Origin: Sphingomonadales bacterium | GTDB taxonomy: Bacteria > Pseudomonadota > Alphaproteobacteria > Sphingomonadales > Sphingomonadaceae | DNA: 6,017 nt | Direction: 5' to 3' | Assembly (NCBI GenBank): GCA_004292705.1 | Contig: RDXA01000153.1 | Location: forward strand, 1 to 6,017 | In this document: positions 1 to 4,556 of the stretch, in pieces | How positions within the stretch are numbered: the stretch's first letter is position 1 | Layout: the number at the start of each line of letters is the position of its first letter | Translations under genes and position numbers: made by a program | Notes under the pieces: model-generated | Databases searched by the model: none | What the model was told of the DNA's origin: nothing | What the model saw: only the letters and a program-made list of their open reading frames with translations

Positions 1-464
1 GCTGCGCCGCGCAGCATCAGGGGAAGGGTGCCGCCCGCCGACGCCTCGATACTCGCGCCCATCATTGCCAGCGGATCGATCACCCGCTTCATCGGTCGGC
101 CTGACAGGCTGGCATCGCCCACAAACGTCGCGGTGATCGCATGGCTTGCAACAAGGCCCATCAGGAGCCGTGTGGAGGTGCCCGAATTGCCCATGTCGAG
201 CGTTTGTCCGGGCTCCAGCAGGCTGCCCACACCGACTCCGTCGACTGTCCAGCTGCCATCATCACCGCGCGCGATCTGCGCGCCGAACTGGCGCATGGCG
301 GCTGCGGTCGCCAGCACATCTTCGCCTTCGAGCAGCCCGGTGATCCGGCTGCGCCCCACCGCCAGCCCCGCAAACATCAGTGCACGGTGGCTGATCGACT
401 TGTCTCCGGGCACGCGGATCGTGCCCTTGAGCGGGCCGGAGTGCGAAAAGCGGTGGCTGGTCAT
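1..464 (-). CDS. aroA: 3-phosphoshikimate 1-carboxyvinyltransferase (EPSP synthase), N-terminal part
   Basis: Cytoplasmic shikimate-pathway enzyme that joins phosphoenolpyruvate to shikimate-3-phosphate to give EPSP. Only the first 154 codons are present; the gene runs off the left edge (full enzymes are about 430-450 aa). Visible on the minus strand: the substrate-binding stretch GDKSISHR (residues 20-27, with K22 and R27), ITGLLEGEDV (41-50), GNSGTSTRLLMGLV (92-105) and FVGDASLSGRPM (114-125). From memory these align best with class II enzymes such as Agrobacterium CP4. The residue at the CP4 Ala100 / E. coli Gly96 position is Gly95 here. The ATG at 464-462 is chosen because it puts GDKSISHR at the usual distance from the N-terminus and an in-frame stop lies about 70 bases upstream; no good Shine-Dalgarno precedes it. 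The gene is divergent from the FYDLN-family gene. In many alphaproteobacteria cmk and rpsA follow aroA, but that lies outside this window. Confidence 0.96.
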   Translation of the reverse strand, partial: MTSHRFSHSGPLKGTIRVPGDKSISHRALMFAGLAVGRSRITGLLEGEDVLATAAAMRQFGAQIARGDDGSWTVDGVGVGSLLEPGQTLDMGNSGTSTRLLMGLVASHAITATFVGDASLSGRPMKRVIDPLAMMGASIEASAGGTLPLMLRGA

Positions 465-638
465 AAGGCGGCGGTCTTTGACAGCGCCCCGCGCTTCTGG
501 CAAGGCGCGCCGCGCGCATCCGCCATGCCCTTGTCAAAGGGCTTGCCGGAACCCACTATTGCTGGTCAATCCACCCACGATTTTGCAGCGGTTTCTGCCC
601 GCCCTGGGCTCAAGGGCGGCCTGTTTTGAGGAATGATG
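465..638. promoter_or_regulatory. divergent intergenic region between aroA and the FYDLN-family gene
   Basis: This spacer must hold the start signals of both divergent genes. A perfect TTGACA lies on the minus strand at 537-532, pointing toward aroA, but no convincing -10 box sits 16-18 bases downstream because the sequence there is GCGCGC-rich. On the plus strand TTGTCA at 531-536 is followed 17 bases later by CACTAT (554-559), a weak pair. The same place forms an inverted repeat, GCCCTT (527-532) - GTCA - AAGGGC (537-542), which could be an operator or chance. A second hairpin at 599-619 is listed separately. No gene is supported here. Confidence 0.3.
599..619 (+). other. leader hairpin just upstream of the FYDLN-gene ribosome binding site
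   Basis: Seven perfect base pairs (599-605 with 613-619) enclose a 7-base loop. A TTTT run follows at 624-627 and then GAGG at 628-631. The layout resembles a small attenuator or a 5' UTR structure controlling access to the Shine-Dalgarno. No plus-strand gene ends upstream, so a plain terminator role is unlikely. Confidence 0.3.
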
Positions 639-980
639 ATGGCGAAGCCTGAATGGGGTACCAAGCGTACCTGCCCCAAGTGCGGCGAACGATTTTACGA
701 TCTGACCAAGGATGATCCGGTCACCTGCATCGAATGCGGCGAGACCTGGACGCCCGAGCCGGTGCTCAAGTCGAAGCAGCCGATTCCCTTCGAGGAAGCC
801 GAGAAGAAGGTTGATGTCGTGGCCGACGCCGATCTGGGCGGCGATGACGACATCGATGACCTGGAAGATATCGAGGATATCGACGAGGATGGCGACTCGC
901 CCGACAATGACGTCGACCTCGGCGGGGACGACGATCTGGGTGTCGCGACCTCGGGCGATGACGACGACGACGAAAGCTGA
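639..980 (+). CDS. TIGR02300 / FYDLN acid family protein (zinc-ribbon head, acidic tail)
   Basis: Small protein of 113 aa and unknown function, recognised by its head: MAKPEWGTKR, then CPKCG (Cys12, Cys15), the name-giving FYDL (19-22), and CIECG (Cys30, Cys33). The four cysteines are spaced like a zinc ribbon (C-x2-C-x14-C-x2-C). From about residue 58 the protein is almost entirely Asp/Glu/Gly with DLGGDDD occurring twice, and it ends in a run of Asp; this tail is probably disordered. Three ATG codons stand in tandem (633, 636, 639). GAGG at 628-631 is only 1 and 4 bases from the first two but 7 bases from the third, and family members begin MAKPEWG, so 639 is preferred. The gene is divergent from aroA and followed by a hairpin and tRNA-Ala. 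A role in nucleic-acid or protein binding is possible from the ribbon but unproven. Confidence 0.9.
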   Translation: MAKPEWGTKRTCPKCGERFYDLTKDDPVTCIECGETWTPEPVLKSKQPIPFEEAEKKVDVVADADLGGDDDIDDLEDIEDIDEDGDSPDNDVDLGGDDDLGVATSGDDDDDES

Positions 981-995
981 TTTACCGCTTGCAAT

Positions 996-1026
996 GGGAG
1001 GGCGGCCCTTTTAATGGCCGCCTCCC
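996..1026 (+). terminator. GC-rich hairpin after the FYDLN-family gene, possible terminator
   Basis: The arms 996-1007 and 1016-1026 pair over 11 bp with one bulged G and enclose the loop CTTTTAAT. It starts 15 bases after the stop codon. There is no U-tract after the stem, so it may be a weak terminator, an RNA-processing or 3'-protecting structure, or a boundary before the tRNA. Confidence 0.45.
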
Positions 1027-1039
1027 GCGAGCAGGGTGC

Positions 1040-1045
1040 TATACC
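1040..1045 (+). promoter_or_regulatory. possible -10 box of the tRNA-Ala gene
   Basis: TATACC lies 22 bases upstream of the mature tRNA 5' end, a sensible distance for a short leader. No recognisable -35 hexamer is found 16-18 bases upstream, where the hairpin of the preceding gene lies. The tRNA could instead be read through from the FYDLN gene. Confidence 0.22.
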
Positions 1046-1067
1046 CGGTTCGCATGATGACTGGCTC

Positions 1068-1143
1068 GGGGCCTTAGCTCAGCTGGGAGAGCGCAACACT
1101 GGCAGTGTTGAGGTCAGCGGTTCGATCCCGCTAGGCTCCACCA
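1068..1143 (+). tRNA. tRNA-Ala, anticodon GGC
   Basis: A 76-base cloverleaf that decodes the alanine codons GCC and GCU. The acceptor stem GGGGCCT (1068-1074) pairs with AGGCTCC (1133-1139) through one G-U pair. The D arm is GCTC/GAGC. The anticodon stem CAACA/TGTTG (1094-1098 / 1106-1110) holds the loop CTGGCAG with anticodon GGC at 1101-1103. The T arm AGCGG/CCGCT (1116-1120 / 1128-1132) holds the loop TTCGATC. The discriminator is A1140 and CCA is encoded at 1141-1143. All stems are intact, so the gene should be functional. GCC is very common in this GC-rich sequence, which makes the GGC isoacceptor important here. Confidence 0.98.
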
Positions 1144-1171
1144 GGCATCACTGATCAAAGTCGGAGAGATT

Positions 1172-1186
1172 GCTCCCTCAGGGAGC
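1172..1186 (+). other. small hairpin in the tRNA-Ala trailer
   Basis: GCTCCC - TCA - GGGAGC is a perfect 6-bp stem with a 3-base loop, followed by a C-rich run and no U-tract. It lies in the precursor between the tRNA 3' end and the terminator. It may guide 3' trimming or simply be stable trailer structure. Confidence 0.35.
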
Positions 1187-1195
1187 CCCCTTCGC

Positions 1196-1232
1196 AACGC
1201 TGGCCGACGAGGTTTCGTCCGCCGGCGTTTTT
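1196..1232 (+). terminator. intrinsic terminator after tRNA-Ala
   Basis: The outer stem AACGCTGGC (1196-1204) pairs with GCCGGCGTT (1221-1229) through one G-U pair. A C-C mismatch follows, and then the inner stem GACGA/TCGTC closes on the loop GGTT (1211-1214). TTTTT at 1228-1232 gives the U-tract. This is the best terminator in the window. It separates the tRNA unit from ffh, whose start is only 43 bases further on, so an ffh promoter would have to overlap this element or ffh would depend on read-through. Confidence 0.78.
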
Positions 1233-1241
1233 CGCATGATG
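1231..1241 (+). repeat. 11-bp direct repeat, second copy (first copy 1049-1059)
   Basis: TTCGCATGATG occurs exactly at 1049-1059, eight bases before the tRNA, and at 1231-1241, directly at the end of the tRNA terminator. The second copy is also part of the palindrome CGCAT-G-ATGCG (1233-1243). The copies bracket the tRNA and its terminator. They might be duplicated initiation-region sequence or a binding site. Confidence 0.5.
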
Positions 1242-1260
1242 CGGGTGCTGCGGCGCGCGT

Positions 1261-1266
1261 GAGGAG
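1261..1266 (+). promoter_or_regulatory. ribosome binding site of ffh
   Basis: GAGGAG lies 9 bases before the ATG at 1276 but only 3 bases before the in-frame TTG at 1270. The spacing, and the usual family start MFDxLSDRL, favour the ATG at 1276 over the TTG. Confidence 0.7.
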
Positions 1267-1275
1267 AAGTTGGCG

Positions 1276-2751
1276 ATGTTCGACACGCTGTCTGACCGTC
1301 TTGGCGGGGTCTTTGACAAGCTCAAGGGCCGCGGCGCGCTGCGTGAGCAGGACGTGCGCGACGCCATGCGCGAAGTGCGCATCGCTCTCCTCGAAGCCGA
1401 TGTCGCCCTGCCGGTTGCCCGCCGCTTCATCGACGCCGTCACCGAAAAGGCTGTCGGGCAGGATGTCCTGAAGTCGGTCACCCCCGGCCAGATGGTCATC
1501 AAGATTGTCCATGATGAGCTGGTCGAGACGCTGGGCGGGATGGAGGTCGAGGGCCTGAACCTCGACGCCCGTCCGCCGGTGGTGATCATGATGGTCGGCC
1601 TACAGGGCTCGGGCAAGACCACCACCACCGCCAAGCTGGCAAAACTGATCCGCGAACGCCACGGCAAGAAGGCGCTGATGGCCTCGCTCGATGTCAATCG
1701 TCCGGCGGCGCAGGAGCAGCTGGCGGTGCTGGGCGGACAGGTTGAAGTCGCCACCCTGCCGATCGTCGCAGGCCAGCAGCCGGTCGACATCGCCCGCCGT
1801 GCGATGGAAGCGGCGCGCCTCCAGAATTTCGACGTCCTGCTGCTCGACACCGCAGGCCGCCTGCATGTCGACGATGCGCTGATGGCGGAGATGAAGGCCG
1901 TCGCCAGCGTTTCGGCGCCCAACGAAGTGCTGTTGGTGGTCGATTCGCTGACCGGTCAGGACGCGGTCAACGTCGCCCAGAATTTCAGCAATGAAGTGCC
2001 GCTGACCGGCGTGGTGCTGACCCGGATGGACGGCGATGCGCGCGGCGGCGCGGCGCTGTCGATGCGCGCGGTCACCGGCAAGCCGATCAAGTTTGCAGGG
2101 ACGGGCGAAAAGCTCGACGCGATCGAACCCTTTCGCCCCGGCTCGGTCGCCGACCGCATCCTCGGCATGGGTGACGTCGTCAGCCTGGTGGAACGCGCGG
2201 CGGCGACGATCAAGGAAGAGGACGCCGAGAAGCTCGCGCGCAACCTCGAAAAGGGCAAGTTCGACCTTGACGATCTCGCCATGCAGCTGAAGCAGATGCG
2301 CAATATGGGCGGGCTCGGGATGCTCGCTGGCATGATGCCGGGCATGAAGAAGGCCAAGGCGGCGATGGCCAATTCCGGAATGGACGACAAGGTGCTCGTC
2401 CATATGGAAGCGATCATCTCGTCGATGACCGCCAAGGAACGCGCCAATCCCGATCTGATGAACGCCAAGCGCAAGAAGCGCGTCGCGGCGGGCAGCGGGA
2501 CCGATGTGCAGACGGTCAACAAGGTGCTCAAGATGCACCAGGAAATGGCCCGCGCGATGAAGCAGATCAAGAAGATGGGCGGGCTCAAGGGCTTGGCCGC
2601 CATGTTCGGCGGCGGTGGCGGCCCGATGGGGGGCATGGGCGGAATGCCCGGCATGGGAGGCGGTGCAGGCGGACTGCCCGGCCTTGGTGGCCCCGGTGGT
2701 TTCGGCGGCGGCGGCTTGCCGGGCCTCGGCGGCCCTCCGCGCAAGAAATAG
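1276..2751 (+). CDS. ffh: signal recognition particle protein Ffh (SRP54 GTPase)
   Basis: Ffh binds 4.5S RNA and the signal sequences of nascent inner-membrane proteins, then docks with FtsY to hand the ribosome to the Sec translocon. The 491-aa product has the helical N domain (about 1-85). The G domain carries the P-loop GLQGSGKTT (108-116, K114), DTAGR (191-195), TRMDG (249-253, the guanine-specificity motif with R and M where TKLDG is usual) and DARGGAALS just after. The methionine-rich M domain starts near residue 330 and includes the RNA-binding GSGTDVQTVNKVLK region from 406. From about 445 to the end there is a Gly/Pro/Met-rich low-complexity tail ending PPRKK, which makes the protein somewhat longer than E. 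coli Ffh (453 aa). It heads the ffh-rpsP-rimM run and follows a strong terminator. The start is ATG 1276, decided by the GAGGAG site. Confidence 0.98.
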   Translation: MFDTLSDRLGGVFDKLKGRGALREQDVRDAMREVRIALLEADVALPVARRFIDAVTEKAVGQDVLKSVTPGQMVIKIVHDELVETLGGMEVEGLNLDARPPVVIMMVGLQGSGKTTTTAKLAKLIRERHGKKALMASLDVNRPAAQEQLAVLGGQVEVATLPIVAGQQPVDIARRAMEAARLQNFDVLLLDTAGRLHVDDALMAEMKAVASVSAPNEVLLVVDSLTGQDAVNVAQNFSNEVPLTGVVLTRMDGDARGGAALSMRAVTGKPIKFAGTGEKLDAIEPFRPGSVADRILGMGDVVSLVERAAATIKEEDAEKLARNLEKGKFDLDDLAMQLKQMRNMGGLGMLAGMMPGMKKAKAAMANSGMDDKVLVHMEAIISSMTAKERANPDLMNAKRKKRVAAGSGTDVQTVNKVLKMHQEMARAMKQIKKMGGLKGLAAMFGGGGGPMGGMGGMPGMGGGAGGLPGLGGPGGFGGGGLPGLGGPPRKK

Positions 2752-2776
2752 TTTCAGTTCAATCGTTTCAGTTCAA
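2751..2776 (+). repeat. 14-bp tandem repeat in the ffh-rpsP spacer
   Basis: GTTTCAGTTCAA occurs at 2751-2762 and 2765-2776, a 14-base period; the first copy begins with the last base of the ffh stop codon. Degenerate TTTCAATCCAATTCCAATC follows up to about 2797. The 61-base spacer is strikingly AT-rich against its GC-rich flanks, which suits an unstructured ribosome-loading leader for rpsP. Confidence 0.75.
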
Positions 2777-2812
2777 CATTTCAATCCAATTCCAATCGAA
2801 AGGTAGCATTCC

Positions 2813-3382
2813 ATGTCCATTTCCATCCGGCTTTCGCGCGGCGGTGCCAAGAAGCGTCCCTATTACCGCATCGTCGTCGCCAACAGCCGCAGCCCGCGCG
2901 ATGGCAAGTATCTCGAGCAGATCGGCACCTATAACCCGCTGCTCGCGAAGGATTCGGCCGAGCGCGTGAAGATCACCGAAGACCGCGCCCGCTACTGGCT
3001 CGGCGTCGGCGCGCAGCCGACCGACCGTGTGGCCCGCTTCCTCGATGCCGCCGGCATCAAGGAACGTGCCGCCCGCGTGAACCCCAAGAAGGGCGAACCC
3101 GGCGAAAAGGCCAAGGAGCGTGCCGAAGAGCGTGCCGCCAAGATCGCCGAAGCCGAAGAAGCGGCACGCGCCGCCGAGGAAGAAGCCAAGGCCGCTGCTG
3201 CTGCTCCGGCAGTTGAAGAAGCCCCGGCTGAAGAAGCCGCCGCTGACGAAGCGCCTGCTGCTGAAGAAGCGGTGGCCGAAGAAGCGCCTGCTGCTGAAGA
3301 AGCTGCCACCGAAGAAGCGCCTGCCGCCGAAGAGCCGGCCGCTGAGGAAGCTCCGGCTGCCGAAGAGCAGTCCGAAGGCTGA
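2813..3382 (+). CDS. rpsP: 30S ribosomal protein S16 with long Ala/Glu-rich C-terminal extension
   Basis: S16 is an early-binding small-subunit protein that stabilises the 5' domain of 16S rRNA. The 189-aa product has a normal S16 core in residues 1 to about 82: SIRLSRGGAKKRPYYRIVVA, then YLEQIGTYNPL, then RYWLGVGAQPTDRVARFL. Typical bacterial S16 is 80-90 aa, so over half of this protein is extension. Residues about 85-130 are charged and Lys/Arg/Glu/Ala-rich, probably a long helix or coiled coil. From 136 onward the tail is almost only Ala, Glu and Pro, ending in four 11-residue repeats. Sphingomonads commonly carry S16 tails, from memory; the tail's function is unknown. GAAAGG at 2798-2803, nine bases before the ATG, serves as ribosome binding site. 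The gene is 61 bases after ffh and probably co-transcribed with it and rimM. Confidence 0.96.
   Translation: MSISIRLSRGGAKKRPYYRIVVANSRSPRDGKYLEQIGTYNPLLAKDSAERVKITEDRARYWLGVGAQPTDRVARFLDAAGIKERAARVNPKKGEPGEKAKERAEERAAKIAEAEEAARAAEEEAKAAAAAPAVEEAPAEEAAADEAPAAEEAVAEEAPAAEEAATEEAPAAEEPAAEEAPAAEEQSEG
3248..3379 (+). repeat. four 33-bp in-frame repeats in the S16 tail
   Basis: Units start at 3248, 3281, 3314 and 3347, each 33 bases. Each codes for EAPAAEE plus four variable residues (AVAE, AATE, PAAE, QSEG). The first two DNA copies are identical over 23 bases; the later ones have diverged at third positions. A shorter related 30-base unit (EAPAEEAAAD) precedes them at 3218. The array looks like slippage or unequal-crossover expansion that keeps the reading frame. 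Confidence 0.9.
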
Positions 3383-3399
3383 TCATCAGTGTTCACTTC

Positions 3400-3436
3400 C
3401 GTTCGTCCTGAGCCTGTCGAGGGACCGTCCTTCTTT
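3400..3436. repeat. REP-like dispersed intergenic repeat of the sphingomonad type
   Basis: The stretch CGTTCGTCCTGAGCCTGTCG and the following GAGGGACCGTCC resemble the short palindromic repeat scattered between genes in many sphingomonad genomes (recognised from memory). The arms GTCCT and GGGAC (about 3405-3409 and 3421-3425) can pair around an 11-base centre with one G-U pair. Read on the minus strand it gives the peptide GPSTGSGRTE, a familiar artefact of mis-called ORFs over such elements. It lies in the 116-base rpsP-rimM spacer and may protect or process the mRNA. Confidence 0.55.
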
Positions 3437-3498
3437 GCTTGCGTGTGCGGCAATGAAGGTCAACGCACCGACAAGTTCAGCCCGAACGGGGACTGGCA

Positions 3499-4005
3499 AT
3501 GACCAATTCCAAGCCCGTCACCCTCGCCGCCATTGCTGGCGCGCACGGGGTGGCGGGCGAGGTGCGTCTGAAGCTGTTCGGAGAGGGTGTCGCAGGGCTT
3601 TCCCGCCACAAGACCTTCAACGACGGCGCGCTGACGCTGCTCAAGATCCGCGATGACGGCAAGGGCGGCGCGGTTGCCCGCCTTGCCGAAGCCACCTCCC
3701 GCGCAGATGCGGAAAAGTTGCGCGGCACGGTGCTCACTGTGTCCCGCGATACGCTTCCTCCGCTCGGGCCGGGTGAGTTCTACCACGCAGACCTGCTTGG
3801 CCTTACGGTCGTAACCGATACGGGTGACACGGTCGGCGCTGTGCTCGCAATCGAGAATTTCGGCGCGACCGACATCATCGAGATCACGCGCGCGCCTGTC
3901 CCTGAAAAGGGGCCGAAGACCTTCATGGTGCCGATGATTCCTGCCGCGGTGCTGGAATGGAATGACAACCGGCTTGTGATCGCGGCTGCTTTCGCCGAAG
4001 AGTAG
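3499..4005 (+). CDS. rimM: ribosome maturation factor RimM
   Basis: RimM helps assemble the head of the 30S subunit, binding near S19 and aiding 16S rRNA processing; it acts in the cytoplasm. The product is 168 aa, within the usual 160-185. The N-terminal RimM domain begins VTLAAIAGAHGVAGEVRLKLF, where GAHGVAGEV matches the conserved G-x-HG-x-x-GE/W-V pattern. The PRC-barrel starts at GEFYHADLLGL (92-102; family E-Y/F-Y-x-x-D-L-I/L-G-x) and runs through FMVPMIPAAVLEWNDNRLVI. The ATG at 3499 is preceded by a modest purine site, GGGGA, about 6 bases upstream. The gene follows rpsP as expected, but the usual next genes trmD and rplS are absent; a GTG-started gene begins 5 bases after the stop. 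Confidence 0.94.
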   Translation: MTNSKPVTLAAIAGAHGVAGEVRLKLFGEGVAGLSRHKTFNDGALTLLKIRDDGKGGAVARLAEATSRADAEKLRGTVLTVSRDTLPPLGPGEFYHADLLGLTVVTDTGDTVGAVLAIENFGATDIIEITRAPVPEKGPKTFMVPMIPAAVLEWNDNRLVIAAAFAEE

Positions 4006-4010
4006 CGCCT

Positions 4011-4556
4011 GTGAGCGCTTTCCATGACGAACTCTGGCACCGGATCACCGCCCACCGGATCGGTCCGGAGGATATAGCACTTACCTTCGCCGCCCGGCTC
4101 GCGCGGGAGAACCGCTGGAGCCTCACCCACGCTGAACGCGTGATCGGGGAATACAAGCGGTTCTGCTACCTTGCTGTCACCGCCGGGCACGAGGTCACCC
4201 CGTCAGATGCGGTCGACCAGGCTTGGCACCTTCATCTCACCTATACCCGCGACTACTGGCAGACCTTTTGCCCGCAAGTGCTGCGGAGCGATCTGCACCA
4301 CGGCCCCACGCAAGGCGGCCCGGTGGAGCGCGGCCGTTTCTACCGCCAATATGCCGACACGCTCGCGGCCTATGAAGCCGCTTTCGGCCAAGCCCCGCCA
4401 CCTGATATCTGGCCGAGCGCGCACCGGCGCTTCACCATAGACCCGCGGGGGGTTCGCGTTAACTTTTTCGATGGTATTGTTCTTGGACGCCGGGTCGCAT
4501 TGGCGCTGGGCCTGCTGCTGTTTGCGGGCGGCTGGCTTGCGGGAAGGATTGTGTGA
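4011..4556 (+). CDS. GRDP/DUF1399-like protein with C-terminal membrane anchor
   Basis: Protein of 181 aa and unknown function. It resembles bacterial proteins annotated as glycine-rich domain-containing (GRDP/DUF1399-like), although this copy has no Gly-rich stretch itself. Recognisable are RLARENRWS (29-37), ERVIGEYKRF (42-51), TPSDAVDQAWHLHLTYTRDYW (63-83, with D69, W72, H73 and H75 as the family hallmark D-x-x-W-H-x-H-L), LHHGPTQGG (95-103) and PDIWP. The histidines H73/H75/H96/H97 could bind a metal, which is inference. Residues about 161-178 form one hydrophobic helix after an Arg pair, so the main domain probably faces the cytoplasm. The start is GTG 4011: no internal Met exists and GAAGAG at 3997-4002 gives a ribosome site overlapping the end of rimM. 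It overlaps the next gene by one base (TGATG), which indicates translational coupling. Confidence 0.85.
   Translation: MSAFHDELWHRITAHRIGPEDIALTFAARLARENRWSLTHAERVIGEYKRFCYLAVTAGHEVTPSDAVDQAWHLHLTYTRDYWQTFCPQVLRSDLHHGPTQGGPVERGRFYRQYADTLAAYEAAFGQAPPPDIWPSAHRRFTIDPRGVRVNFFDGIVLGRRVALALGLLLFAGGWLAGRIV

Noticed and set aside
28..636. 202-codon plus-strand open frame opposite aroA
   Set aside because: It crosses the aroA coding region and the divergent promoter region; its Pro/Ser/Arg-rich composition is typical of an antisense shadow, and the minus frame carries real EPSP synthase motifs.
1270..1272. TTG as start codon of ffh
   Set aside because: It is only 3 bases from the GAGGAG site; the ATG at 1276 has proper spacing and gives the family-typical MFDTLSDRL start.
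1600..2538. 312-codon minus-strand open frame inside ffh
   Set aside because: It is a His/Arg/Asp-rich shadow of the conserved ffh frame with no domain of its own.
3218..3379. The 33-bp repeats as a CRISPR-like array
   Set aside because: There are no unique spacers, the period equals 11 codons, and the units keep the reading frame of rpsP.
3379..3389. Palindrome CTGAT-C-ATCAG at the rpsP stop codon as a terminator
   Set aside because: The one-base centre cannot form a stable hairpin, the stem is short and no U-tract follows; it includes the stop codon itself.
2992..3453. 153-codon minus-strand frame covering the S16 tail and REP-like element
   Set aside because: Its Ala/Ser repeats mirror the S16 repeats and its GPSTGSGRTE start is the usual translation artefact of the dispersed repeat.
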